Made by a program: the position numbers and the translations under genes
Source of the DNA: Sweltsa coloradensis
Taxonomy: Eukaryota > Arthropoda > Insecta > Plecoptera > Chloroperlidae
Assembly (NCBI GenBank): GCA_024449915.1
Contig: JAMZAV010000778.1
Span: forward strand, 596,501-660,500
Direction of reading: 5' to 3'
DNA: 64,000 nt
Notes under the pieces: model-generated
Database searches by the model: none
Told to the model about the DNA's origin: nothing
The model's input: the letters and a program-made list of their open reading frames with translations, nothing else
Part shown: positions 46,530-57,034 of the stretch, one piece after another
How the letters are laid out: the number at the start of each line of letters is the position of its first letter
Position numbering within the stretch: the stretch's first letter is position 1

Positions 46530-46564
46530 GACGTTTCGAACTGATTGCACAGCTCATCTTCAGA
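46530..46564 (-). ncRNA. Hammerhead ribozyme-like core in the minus arm
   Basis: On the minus strand CTGAAGA, a 6-bp stem (GAGCTG/CAGTTC) with a 6-nt loop, then GAAAC reproduces the CUGANGA-stemII-GAAA core. Hammerhead motifs are established in Penelope-like elements. The stem III and cleavage-site side could not be assigned with confidence. Confidence 0.45.
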
Positions 46565-46649
46565 GATGTGAAGAGGAAATCACTGGGCAGAACCTACTCG
46601 ATCCAGCTCGACCAGTGAATGACAAAGTACAATTGTGTGCAACCTCCTT

Positions 46650-46661
46650 TATATAAAACCA
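46650..46661 (-). promoter_or_regulatory. Outward-facing TATA box in the minus arm
   Basis: On the minus strand the sequence is TTTTATATAAAGGAGG, reading towards the left end of the element. In a complete element this part is present at both ends, and the upstream one would drive the coding region. Confidence 0.4.
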
Positions 46662-46675
46662 TGACGCATGCGCGT

Positions 46676-47361
46676 TTAATCAACATTGATATTTTTAGTT
46701 TGTTCTGCACGTGCTAACTTTAAACGTTCTAATGTTGGCCTCCAAGTTCTACTCAGTTTTAGCCCATCGTCTCTGTTAAAATTGTCAGATTTCATTTCTA
46801 TTTCAATAGCTTCACGTACAAGACGAGGGCGGTATTGTTTAACTGTGGCTAGTACACGTGTGTTGTCAAAGTTGATGTTATGACAAAAGTCAACACAATG
46901 TTCTGCTAAAGCTGATTTTTCAACATGACCTAATTTTGTGTGACTTATATGTTCTTTAAGTCTTGTTGACACCTTTCTACCAGTCTGCCCTATGTACACG
47001 TTATTACAAGCCCCACACGGTATCTCGTACACTCCAGGTACATCCAAGGGGGGGAGCTTATCCTTCGCAGAGTTAAACATGCTACAAAGCTTCCTATCCG
47101 TGGTGTAAATTGTTTTTATGTTGTATTTCTTCAACAACTTGCCAATTCGGTCCGTAGTATTTTCAACATATGGCAAATATGCAAGCGGGACGCGTTCTTC
47201 TTGTTGTAACTCGCCAGTAGCTGTAGGTAAGGCTGGTACACACGGTGGTTTTCTCAATGCTTGAGAAATATCTCTGTTATTGTATCCATTTTGCTGCAAC
47301 ATTTTTCGAAGTATCTGAACCTCCTCATCAACATGCTCTTTATCAGAAATTCTGTTCGCTC
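46676..47361 (-). pseudogene. Penelope-like polyprotein C-terminal part with intact GIY-YIG endonuclease (5'-truncated)
   Basis: An open minus-strand frame runs from the junction at about 47361 to a TAA at 46676. From the first Met (47302) it has 208 codons. The Penelope-type GIY-YIG domain is visible as PGVYEIPCGACNNVYIGQT, then TGRKVSTRLKEHI and the downstream AEHC...H. The CxxC pair, Tyr and Arg of the Penelope endonuclease are present. The reverse transcriptase is lacking, so the copy cannot act alone. The nuclease would nick target DNA to prime reverse transcription in an intact element. Apart from truncation there is no stop or shift, unlike the plus copy. Confidence 0.9.
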
Positions 47362-48433
47362 ACGCCTATGGGTTCACCAGTTTCACCCGCTGTGGCTAAT
47401 CTATACATGGAACGTTTTGAGGTTAATGCCCTAAAAGGAGCGAAGCTAGTGCCATCTCATTTTTATCGATTTATGGATGACACATTCGCCGTGTGGCCTC
47501 ATAGTAGGGAGGAGCTCGACGAGTTCTTAATATATCTTAATAGCCTGAGTGGTAGTATTAAGTTTACCATGGAAGTTGAAATCGATGGAAAGCTGCCGTT
47601 CTTGGATGTTATGGTGACTAGAAAAGGTGATGGCAGATTAGGACACTCCGTTTTCAGAAAAGCCACGCATACAGGTCGGTATTTGAATGCGGCTTCTCAC
47701 CATCATCCCGCTCAAAAACGCGCTGTCCTAAACACTCTGGCGTGCAGAGCGAACAGAATTTCTGATAAAGAGCATGTTGATGAGGAGGTTCAGATACTTC
47801 GAAAAATGTTGCAGCAAAATGGATACAATAACAGAGATATTTCTCAAGCATTGAGAAAACCACCGTGTGTACCAGCCTTACCTACAGCTACTGGCGAGTT
47901 ACAACAAGAAGAACGCGTCCCGCTTGCATATTTGCCATATGTTGAAAATACTACGGACCGAATTGGCAAGTTGTTGAAGAAATACAACATAAAAACAATT
48001 TACACCACGGATAGGAAGCTTTGTAGCATGTTTAACTCTGCGAAGGATAAGCTCCCCCCCTTGGATGTACCTGGAGTGTACGAGATACCGTGTGGGGCTT
48101 GTAATAACGTGTACATAGGGCAGACTGGTAGAAAGGTGTCAACAAGACTTAAAGAACATATAAGTCACACAAAATTAGGTCATGTTGAAAAATCAGCTTT
48201 AGCAGAACATTGTTGTTGACTTTTGTCATAACATCAACTTTGACAACACACGTGTACTAGCCACAGTTAAACAATACCGCCCTCGTCTTGTACGTGAAGC
48301 TATTGAAATAGAAATGAAATCTGACAATTTTAACAGAGACGATGGGCTAAAACTGAGTAGAACTTGGAGGCCAACATTAGAACGTTTAAAGTTAGCACGG
48401 GCAGAACAAACTAAAAATATCAACGTTGATTAA
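47359..48433 (+). pseudogene. Penelope-like polyprotein: C-terminal RT palm, thumb, linker and GIY-YIG, broken by a frameshift
   Basis: The homologous sequence starts at LTPMGSPVSPAVANLYME (RT motif B), followed by the catalytic YRFMDDTFAVW, then PFLDVMV and the thumb. A linker leads to the GIY-YIG region with GVYEIPCGACNNVYIGQT. The fingers and N-terminal part are missing. One extra T in the TTGTTGTTGAC stretch near 48214 (the minus copy has TTGTGTTGAC) shifts the frame and gives an early TGA at 48217-48219. The remaining C-terminus continues in another frame to the TAA at 48431. The first 39 codons of the open frame that begins at 47245 are antisense reading of the minus copy and are not element protein. 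Confidence 0.92.
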
Positions 48434-48451
48434 ACGCGCATGCGTCATGGT

Positions 48452-48463
48452 CTTATATAAAGG
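48452..48463 (+). promoter_or_regulatory. Outward-facing TATA box in the plus arm
   Basis: TCTTATATAAAGGAGG lies just downstream of the coding end, reading towards the right end. It mirrors the minus-arm box. Confidence 0.4.
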
Positions 48464-48546
48464 AGGTTGCACACAATTGTACTTTGTCATTCACTGGGTC
48501 GAGCTGGATCGAGTAGGTTCTGCCCAGTGATTTCCTCTTCACATCT

Positions 48547-48580
48547 CTGAAGATGAGCTGTGCAATCAGTTCGAAACGTC
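48547..48580 (+). ncRNA. Hammerhead ribozyme-like core in the plus arm
   Basis: CTGAAGA (48547-48553) is followed by a stem II of GAGCTG (48555-48560) with CAGTTC (48567-48572), then GAAAC (48573-48577) and GTC. This is the same core as in the minus arm. Penelope hammerheads often have a minimal stem III and are thought to act as dimers, which would fit the missing stem III loop. Confidence 0.45.
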
Positions 48581-48630
48581 AGCATTTTAATGACAATCGA
48601 CACGGCGTATCCCGACAGCCAAGTTTTATT

Positions 48631-48642
48631 AATTTTTAAATT
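48631..48642. repeat. 12-bp target-site duplication, right
   Basis: AATTTTTAAATT, the mate of 46433-46444. Confidence 0.75.
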
Positions 48643-48968
48643 CAAATGTTGTTTTCATTTCTACTTATTGTTTAGAATTACTAGTTTTAAGTGCTATAAA
48701 AACTTTGAAATAAATCACTATTTTGGAACAAGTTAATTATTATTTTGTAAGAGAAATATAATTCGAAAAGTCTGTATGCTGAACCAAAGTCGAACACAAT
48801 CTGATGAGTTAAATATTGAATTTTAACAGTTTTGGCTGTAAAGTAGAACGTTTATGAATTGAAATACTGTGAAAAAATTGTTACCGTTGTTTGATGAGAG
48901 TTTGACGTGAAACAATTACTATACCTACTAGTGATTCCCAAATTGAAGAAAGTTTACCGAACGTTTAT

Positions 48969-49591
48969 GGCTTCCAGACCAATCTTACAGATATTTTGAA
49001 AGTCAAAGGAAAATGGCTAAAAGTTGGTTGAATAAAGGAACTTGATTTAAAAAAAAAGAAAAAACTTCTTTGTACAGAACGATTTTGCCAGTGTATGCAA
49101 ATTTTGGATTAATAAGGAAGGTAAAGTTCTAGGTGCAATACTTAATTTTGTGCTATGATTTTTTGTTGTTGTTCAAACATACCTTTGTCTCCGGCACGAG
49201 TAGGCCCTATATGGGAAAAGTAATTTTCTGAAATAACGTTTGATGTACGATTTTTTTCGTCCATCGGTTCAAAACTCTTATATTTTGTACCTTGTGACAA
49301 AATAATCGCACTTTGAACATTATTTCAGAAAATTATTTGACCTTACTCAGTACGGAGACAATGGTGTGTTTAAACAATAAAAAAATCATAGTGCAAAATT
49401 AAGTATTGCACTTACAACGTTGATTTTCTTATTGACCCAAAATTTGCACATAATTGCCAAAAGTACCTATTGTCCCGTCCACATTTTTTGTTCATTTCTG
49501 TTTCTTTTTTATTCAAGTTCCTATTTCATTTAACTTATTTTAAGACATTTTCCTTTGACTTTCAAAATATCGGTAAGAGTAGCCCCAAGCC
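48969..49591. mobile_element. Diverged long palindromic MITE (third family member)
   Basis: A 623-bp sequence has inverted arms. Near the ends both read ATATTTTGAAAGTCAAAGGA (right arm inverted). Further in, AAATTTTGGATTAATAAG, AATACTTAATTTTGTGCTATGATTTTTTG and AATAATTTTCTGAAATAA pair across a centre near 49280. The outermost bases (GGCTTCC / GGCTTGG) and the flanks no longer show TTAA. The end block shared with 52.2 kb (TTTGAAAGTCAAAG) places it in the same family. It is older than the 28 kb copy. Confidence 0.8.
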
Positions 49592-51570
49592 TCATGTATA
49601 CTTCACGACATCATACCCGAAGTGGGGGGCAGACTGTGTTACTAGTTACAGCATTGCTTGCAGCGTCACAGTAATACGTCCTCGGATATTTCTTGCACGC
49701 GATTTAACTAATCAAGTCTATGTCCTGGGGCTAGGCCCCAAGCCCCAGGGCTACCCCAATTGAAAAAAATACTCTTTCGAACAAATCACGCCAACTTTTA
49801 GGAGGCTGGCATGCTCATTATAGTTTCAAATTTCTCGGCCAATTTTAAGTCACAGGTACAATACTTGGGATAATTGAGTAAAAATGAAAGTTGAAGGCAC
49901 CTATCACAGCATTGTTTCTATTACATGATTCTATAAATTGGACAAAAATGAATTTAATTTAATCTGTCAAATTGATAACAGAAGTCAATAGTAAATAAAT
50001 GCATACATCCGCAATAATTTTGATTGATTTACGATAACTCTTGAAAATAGGTGTGTACTTCGTCAATTATTATTAATTAACAATTACACAAAGTTGTATT
50101 TAATAATGATTTGTGGTTATAGGATTAGGAACGCGTCGAACATCAAATCATTCCTATAAGTATACTCACATTGCAAACACATAATTGCCGTATTACAAGG
50201 CTCGGAAAACAAATATATTTTCAGTAGGTAACTTAATCATATATATTTAACTAAACTGTATCCCACAGTCAAATTAAGAAATTTATGTTTTTTGTAATAA
50301 TTATAGTATGCGATTGAAACCTGAAGGACAAGCGTGCTATGTTTGTTTTGCTCAATTATCTCAGCTGTGTTGCACCATCTTGCCACACGTGTAGAATTAC
50401 AACATATAACGCCTACTATGTAAAATAGAGGCAACATATTTCAAGTGATGATGACCTTAAGATCTAGAATATATTTTAAGACTGTAATCGTTGTGACTTT
50501 TTCATACAGGCCTGCAGGAAATTCCTTAAAAACTAGATAGGACATAACTTTAGGTAATTGCTATAGCGAGTACCTGCAGTGGTGGCCAAAAGAAAGCCGT
50601 GAAATAACTGTGTATATATACTTGACATGAGAGAAACCCAAATCGTTTCTTATGAGTTTAGTTATAACGTAAAAAACACAAGTTAGAGAAATTTAGAGTG
50701 GTTATTCCGGAACAAACTGCATTACTTAAGAGAGGGAGGAGGGGTGGTGGTAATCTGTAATAACTTTGAAGAAAAATTGAGATATTTACCCGAAGAAATT
50801 GGCAATCTTAGTCATTCAAGAAGGATACACAGTTGTAAATTAACTTTAGACAACTTGATCAATTTTTTTATTTTCTTGCTGAATTTTTCTTCTAATTTTA
50901 GAGCAAGGTACACGAGTCCACACAAATTGTTTCATTATATCGTTTTTCAAGTGGGGAGGTGAGGAATGCTAAGAGTAAACCAATATAAACGACCCAAGGA
51001 GAGAGATGGTTGTATCTTGGCAAAAAAAAAACTTTACGAGAACTTAAAACAATTTCGTTCACCTGTGCCTGTTCGTTTTTTTGTGGTGTTGAGTTTTATT
51101 ATTTATCCCACATTACATGTCGACTGTACGGCTCGTTGAATCTTTCTACAGCAAACACACGAGTAAAAGTAGATACCCACTAGATCATAAATAACAGGCT
51201 ATGAGAATGTTCTCTTAAAGTTTTCTGATACGGATTGTGCTCACAAGCAAAGACAGGTATGTAAGTCCGCGGAAGTGAATCTGCTTATGCGTCTCCTCTA
51301 GCAGACCAAGGACATTTACGAGTTTTTTTCCTAACAAACTTTGAGGAAATGTTTAGTGCGGGCCAAGATTACTTTTTAATTAACTCTCTACATCTCTATC
51401 CAAATTATTTCGTTTGACAAAAAAGCTAATTTTTACCTGTTGACTTAGGATTTGATACGATAATACGATTTTCAAATACACATCTTGTTTCGAAATCGGT
51501 TCGGTGACTGGTCCTAAAAATCGAAAATTTGATTTTACAATAATTATGTTGCCGTTTGGGGGGATGTGGA
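49592..51570. other. AT-rich stretch without supported genes
   Basis: A local hairpin CCTGGGGCTAGGCCCCAAGC...CCCAGGG lies at about 49725-49748. Nothing else supported. Confidence 0.3.
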
Positions 51571-51574
51571 GCGA

Positions 51575-52083
51575 GTAAATTGGATGAACGAAGCGAAGAC
51601 TTCAAGTCAACTGACCCCCCCCCCCCCAAAAAAAAAAAAAATTAGCTCGGGTGTTTTTTTTTTGTCTGTTCGCGCTCAATTGGGCAAACGGCATATGCGA
51701 TCTTGATGAAAATTTAAGGGGACCTTCGAAATCTCTGAACTTAGACTTCCCACGTTTTTTAGTACAATCGATCAAATATTTCTTATGATTATCGTACTTT
51801 TACGATTTTTTTCGATTTTGAATGAGATAGTTTCGAGATATTTGGCCCGCGACTGGGAAAACGGCTACCCCGATCTTATTAAAACTTTATTGGAACGTTT
51901 AAAATCACTGAAGTTATATATGTTATGATTTTAGAGATAACTGAAAAAATATTTCTTATAAAAATCATATTTTTACGATTTTTTCCCGATTTTTAATACG
52001 ACATTTTCGTAATATTTGGGCTGATAATCAACCATAAAAGCTCATCCATCAACGCGACTGGAAAAAGCGTAAGCGAGCGGCCA
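51575..52083 (+). repeat. GGATGAGC-ended non-autonomous repeat (family G), copy at 51.6 kb
   Basis: Starts ATTGGATGAACGAAGCGAAG and crosses a C-run and A-run (51616-51641). It continues TGTCTGTTCGCGCTCAATTG, GATGAAAATTTAAGGGGACC, TTCGAAATCTCTGAACTTAG and repeated TTTTACGATTTTTT blocks. It ends AAGCTCATCCATCAACGCG...GCGTAAGCGAGCGGCC. The two ends carry inverted GGATGAGC-like sequence. No coding capacity; class unknown. Confidence 0.65.
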
Positions 52084-52195
52084 AGTTAAAAAAATTCCGG
52101 GTCCCCAAAGTTTGTTATAGGAAAAACTCGTACCTATCCTAAGTATCTACAAGAGGAGATATTAACATTATATGAACAGGCAGAATCCACTACCG

Positions 52196-52783
52196 ACATG
52201 TCTGAAAAGTTTGCTGAATGAAAGAAGCCTTTAAAATAACAGAAAAAAATTGGGAATTTTTTGGGCGGGACATGACCTCACTTTGGGAAATTATATTAGA
52301 TTTTTGGACAAAAGTGTGATATATACAAGACTAGTTCAAAATTAAATTTTGAGAATCCGTTTTCTGGCCATAGTTTCTGAACACCTTTAGCTACAACTTG
52401 ACTATAGCTAAAATAGTTTTCTGAAAATAACAGTTGGTGTACGAATTTATTTGTCAAACGGTACAAATACGAGTTTTGTACCGTTTGACAAAAAATTCGT
52501 ACACCAACTGTTATTTTCAGAAAACTATTTTAGCTATAGTCAAGTTATAGCTAAAGGTGTTTAGAAACTATGTCCAGAAAACAGATTCTCAAAATTTAAT
52601 TTTGCTTGTATAACACTTTTGTCCAAAAATCTAAATATTATTTCCAAAAGTGAGGTTATGTCCCGCCCAAAAAAAATTCACAATTTTTTTTTCTGTTATT
52701 TTAAAGGCCTTCTTTCATTCAGCAAACTTTTCAGACATGTTTCTTTGACTTTCAAATTATCGGCCAGAGGCGGTACAATAGCC
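52196..52783. mobile_element. Long palindromic MITE with a TTAA-flanked right end; left end missing
   Basis: The arms from 52196 and 52740 pair inward (ACATGTCTGAAAAGTTTGCT ... complement) to a centre at about 52468, beside GTCAAACGGTACAAA / TTTGTACCGTTTGAC. The right arm extends a further 43 bp to GGCGGTACAATAGCC (inverted: GGCTATTGTACCGCC) and then TTAA at 52784-52787. The corresponding left 43 bp are absent or replaced. The terminus matches the 28 kb MITE (GGCTATTCCACCGC), and the subterminal TTTGAAAGTCAAAG matches the 49 kb one. Confidence 0.88.
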
Positions 52784-53029
52784 TTAAAGAGCTTTTCCTT
52801 GTCTCTTTGCATCATCACAGCTGTTACCACGACAACGCGGACACCGCCCTGGTCGCTACTAACAAGGCGTGGGTTCGAGCCCGCGTGTAGCACCATCATT
52901 AACACCACGTAGCTTGGACGATGCCAAGTCTAGCTTCGCTACTGAATAGCCAAGTCGCTAAGTTATGCACTGGAAGATCAAATATATGCGAGGGAATAGA
53001 GATTGTGGTAGAACCGTCTGGCATTCTCA

Positions 53030-53815
53030 TTGGATGAGCGTAGCGAGTGAAGCGAAGATTCCATTCTACTACACTGGAGAAAAAAATCCGGATTTTTTTT
53101 TTTCTTTCTTTCTTTCTTCTTTTTTTTGTATTTTTGTGTGTCTGTTAACACGATTCCGGCTAAACCGATACTCCGATTGTGATGAAATTTTATGGAGGCC
53201 TTCGAAATCTCTGAACTTAGAACTGCCACGTTTTTGAGCGCAATCGGAAAAAATTTTCTCATAAAAAACGCAATTTTACGATTTTTTTCGAATTTTAAAA
53301 AATTTCTTCGACTTATAACTCCTACATGCTTTATCCGATTGTAATGATTTTTTTCACAGAACCTTAATTTTATGAATTAAGATATTCGTGTAAAATTTAA
53401 GCGTAATCGAAAAAATATTTCTCATGAAAATCGAAATTTTACGAGTTTTTTTCTTTTTTAAAACAATTCTTTGACTTATAACACCTACATGCTTTATCCT
53501 ATTGTAATGATTTTTTCACAGAACCTTTACTGTATGAATTAATAGATAAGTGTTAAATTTGAGCGCAATCGAGAAATTATTTCTTATAAAAATCGCAATG
53601 TTACGATTTTTTTAATTTTTTTAACAATTGCAATTAACTTAAAAAAATTAATAAATTAAAGTTAATTTTTTATTTAATTTAATTTAATTTTTAAAAAATT
53701 CAACTAAGTAATGATTTTTCCACAGAACAACAGAAAATCCGCATAACACATGGCAGCTCAATGCACCAATTACGCTCATCCAACAACGCGGCGGGACTTA
53801 AGCGTTTTCCTAGTA
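53030..53815 (+). repeat. GGATGAGC-ended repeat (family G), long copy with internal tandem units
   Basis: Starts CATTGGATGAGCGTAGCGAG. It continues with a T-rich tract, TGTGTCTGTTAACACGATTC, CCGATxxxGATGAAATTTTATGGAGGCC, and TTCGAAATCTCTGAACTTAG. It then has about three units of about 160 bp, each with GCGCAATCGxxAAA, TTTTACGATTTTTT, ACTTATAACxCCTACATGCT and TTTTTTCACAGAACC. It ends CGCTCATCCAACAACGCGGCG. The ends carry inverted GGATGAGC. Confidence 0.7.
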
Positions 53816-53819
53816 TGTA

Positions 53820-55000
53820 CACAAAGACATTAAAGCATATTGGATGTTAATTTAATTGAGAAAATAAGTTTTCCAAATCGTTTTTTAACAGTATTTTGCT
53901 ATAAATTGATTTTTGCAATACTTTTAAATTAGGCAAAACACTGATACAATACGTTTCGATGGTGGCATTAAAAGATTCCATTTCTATTCTTAGGAATCAC
54001 CTTGATGGTCTAAACATGTAATTTTTTAAATTGTATAATTATTACTCATTTCTTTTATTTGTATTTAAATTTTAAACCTTTTTTTTAATTGTTATTAATC
54101 AGAATGTTATTTTTATTCTGTGTCCTTGTGTACAACAGAGTTTTGTTTTGTTTAAAAAATAAAAGTTCTCTCTCTGACAATACTAATTAAGTTTTAGTTA
54201 TTAGATTAACTACGAGTTAATAGCTTAGGTCTGTCATTTCCGCGGTAAAAGTACAGGTGACACATAATGGCTGCTAGCAACCCAAACTGACCAATCACAA
54301 GTGAGTGTTTAGTTGAGTGGCAGCCATCTTGCTGTCCACTCCACTCCAATTTCGTTAAGGAGTTATCTAGTCCTATGCACAACGATTTCGACAACAATCT
54401 ACTACATGTTTTCGGATTGTTGAACACGTAATGGAAAATAACAGCGACGTGATAGGTGGATCTCTAAGAGGCCTCATGTGCCAACGACATCAAATATTCT
54501 TTGGACTTGTGAACGCTGATTTCACCATTTTAAAAACAAGTCGGGGACCTTGTACTCTAGGCCTACTCTATTTACAATACGGTAATCTCATGCTTGCACA
54601 TTATTATAATTGAACAATATTGTGTGTGTATGAAGGTTCATGGTAACACATGTTGTAAACGCAATTGAAGGGACCAAATGTACTTGTTTGTACATGAGCT
54701 ATAAACACATTAATTACAGGCTTACCTAATTTATATAACAGCAGTTAACGTTAAATACGGAAAAGGAAATAGCTACCATGTTGTTGATAGTAAACTTACT
54801 TGATACTAATTTGTTAAGTGACAGCAAATATTCTCTGAGACTAATTAATGAAAATAGTAATTAAATGTAAGGACAGAAAAAACGTGATCATAAAATATTA
54901 ATCAAGAGAGAGCTTGAAAATACAGTTAGATATTTGCACCTATAAATTAAAAAATGTGGTGTTATTATTTTATTGGTATGCGTGTTAGTGTGCAGATCTA
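53820..55000. other. AT-rich stretch without supported genes
   Basis: A CCAAT-type motif (GACCAATCACAAGTG, about 54289-54303) lies in a slightly GC-richer patch at 54.2-54.45 kb, but no gene start could be supported. One TAGGCCTA octamer lies near 54558. Confidence 0.3.
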
Positions 55001-55004
55001 TATT

Positions 55005-56045
55005 TCGGAAGGTCGTAAGTTTAATTCCTGTCACCAGCAATCCTGGCGGAAATTCGTTTGAAGGTTTTCTAAGATATAATAAAAGATAATTCAGTTCCAC
55101 AAAGAGCCATTGGGCATTCCAATTCCAACTATTCACATTCCTTATGTTTCGGTAGCCTGAAGAGAAGGTAGTAGGGCCTACATTCTACTTTAAAGAAGGC
55201 AATCGACAATTTTATTGAATAAGCACGATATTACTAGAGGCACTCGAATGTAGCGTGTACGGCTATCTACTTTGGAAGGCTGTGAGCTCGATTCCCGCCA
55301 GTAGCAATCGTGACTTCTGATGTACAGTTACTGTGAATATACCGTAATATACTAATCTGGTCATAATTGCGTGAAAACAGACACACAGACAGTAAATAAG
55401 CTTATGTGTCGTCAACAACAAGAAATTATCACGAATACAAAAATAAGATTATAAAAATCGTATTTATCTGAACAGTAATTCCAAAATGGGTCTACTGCAG
55501 GAAATACGATGGTTAAGTTTTACCTGCTTTAAATATAAAAAAGTGATACAACTTTAACGGACACATAATTATTATGCCACGATTTTTCATAATTTTCGTC
55601 GGTTATTTTAAACTTGAAACAAACATTGTAATTTACTTAATTACATGAAATTTCAACCAACTTTCTAAGTCATCGTAATTTAATTATATATTCTGATGAT
55701 AAAAATTAAAACCAAAATCCACTATAGGCTTCAAAACTAACATTCCCGCTTTCTAGACATGTTGACATAAATCCAGATACCCAAAAATGTAAATTACGAA
55801 AACGGAAACAGATAAACACGAATAGATCTAGTTTACCTGAGGATCTTAGTTCAAACCCAGTCTCCTGCGTTCTAGAATGTAGGAGGTTGACCTAACCGGT
55901 AGGACGTAGAAACACCTACATCCATAGACGGAAGTGTACAGAGAGCTAAATGCTCTATAAATCACACGTTTTACGTTCCAGTCATGCTGCCCGGGATTCG
56001 AGCGCTGACTCTTCAGCTAGTTACGTAACGGCTAGACGCTGAAGA
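55005..56045. repeat. Cluster of four tRNA-like box B relics
   Basis: Degenerate B-box/T-arm sequences occur at about 55010-55035 (+, GGTCGTAAGTTTAATTCC) and 55284-55303 (+, GCTGTGAGCTCGATTCCC). Others lie at about 55853-55872 (-, GACTGGGTTTGAACTAA) and 55987-56003 (-, CGCTCGAATCCCGGGC). The 55.3 kb one is followed by GACTTCTGATGTA, as in SINE family 1. They are likely decayed SINE heads of more than one family. Confidence 0.4.
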
Positions 56046-56410
56046 AGCCAACGCGGAACTCGGCAGGGGGGGAGATATTCTCCGTACTAATCGTGTAAGG
56101 TCAGGTGGGTTATCACTGTGCATATTTCATTCAGAGACAATAAGGTTTTTTACAAGTACTCGACAACAATACGAGATTCATCTTATCTGTAATACGAGGA
56201 TCAAGAAGCTGAGGTCAAGGTTTTGACGTGTTCTGAAGTGTAAATATGTGTGACATTATCTATTTGATTTCATTGAGCTTATTCAAAACTATGAATGATT
56301 TGACTATGAATGACAATTTTAAAAAAATCATGCCCAAATAGAGGATTGATTGCAAATCTACTTATTTCACTACCATCTTAACACGAGTTTAGCTAAATTC
56401 AAAGCATGTT

Positions 56411-56794
56411 AGCCTAGCCAGTGGCGTAGGAACCGGGGGAGAGGGGCAGGGGGCAAAACTAACGTGAGTTAAATATTAATCCCAGAATTTCCGTGGTAAA
56501 TATGCATTATACACTTATACAATTCGACAAAACGAATAAGTTTGCCTGTATGCTTCGTCATTACATAAAAAAATTAGGTAGAAATTTACTAAAATGGGCT
56601 TCACATAAATTTTTTGAGTTTTGAGTTTTTAGATCGCTGATAGTTGCAGTAAAACATCGTTTACAAAGCCCGAGTGCAGTTAAAACATGACAAAATAACT
56701 GTAGTATGGTGATTTTTTTTGCCTTCCTTCCTTCTTTTCCCCCCCCCCCCCCCCCCCCACACTTTCAAAACGTTCCTACGCGCCTGAGATTAGC
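56411..56794. mobile_element. hAT-like MITE with CAGTGGCGTAGGAAC ends
   Basis: The element at 56419-56786 starts CAGTGGCGTAGGAACCGGGG and ends CGTTCCTACGCGCCTG (inverted CAGGCGCGTAGGAACG). The flanks AGCCTAGC (56411-56418) and AGATTAGC (56787-56794) match at six of eight bases, consistent with an old 8-bp hAT duplication. A 20-base poly-C lies near the right end (56739-56758) and a G-rich stretch near the left. No transposase is present. Confidence 0.65.
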
Positions 56795-56929
56795 TAAGCC
56801 ACATGGCAGACGGCGAGTTTTTACACAGATTTGATATTCAGTTGAGACTTTTCCAGTAAACATTTGTACGAACATAGTCCACGGTTGTCGTGGCCTTTAT
56901 TGGCAAATATACACAATTAAATTATCGTG

Positions 56930-57030
56930 CTCTCGATGGCGTCAGCGCCGACAGGATTGTTTTGGTACCCGACTAACAACTAGCTAGGCCTATGTGACTG
57001 AATGGGTAGATTTGAAACACGAATTATATA
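56930..57030 (+). repeat. SINE family 1 tail fragment, diverged
   Basis: CGTGCTCTCGATGGCGTCAG, then CGCCGACAGGATTGTTTTGG and GTGACTGAATGGGTAGATT, follow the family 1 tail order. Head and body are missing. Confidence 0.6.
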
Positions 57031-57034
57031 TTTA

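Larger units (their letters stand above)
46445..48630. mobile_element. Penelope-like retroelement: inverted (tail-out) pair of 5'-truncated copies
   Basis: A minus-strand copy (46445 to about 47361) and a plus-strand copy (about 47362-48630) meet head to head. The minus copy is truncated inside the linker between reverse transcriptase and GIY-YIG. The plus copy is truncated inside the reverse transcriptase. The shared arm (about 875 bp) differs at only a few positions, so the insertion is young. The left end carries about 40 bp (with GTCGTAGGCTTTCACGG) beyond the point where the right end stops. A short tail extension at one end is described for Penelope elements. Head-to-head, 5'-truncated inverted partners are also a known Penelope insertion form. 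The 12-bp duplication outside both ends indicates that the pair entered as one insertion. Confidence 0.9.

Noticed and set aside
47245..47361. First 39 codons of the long plus-strand frame at 47245-48219
   Set aside because: They are antisense reading of the inverted Penelope copy. The same peptide appears from the antisense of the other arm at 47654-47863.
51615..51641. C-run followed by A-run as a polyadenylation or integration scar
   Set aside because: It lies inside a family G repeat at the place where the other copy has a T/C-rich tract. Simple-sequence expansion explains it.
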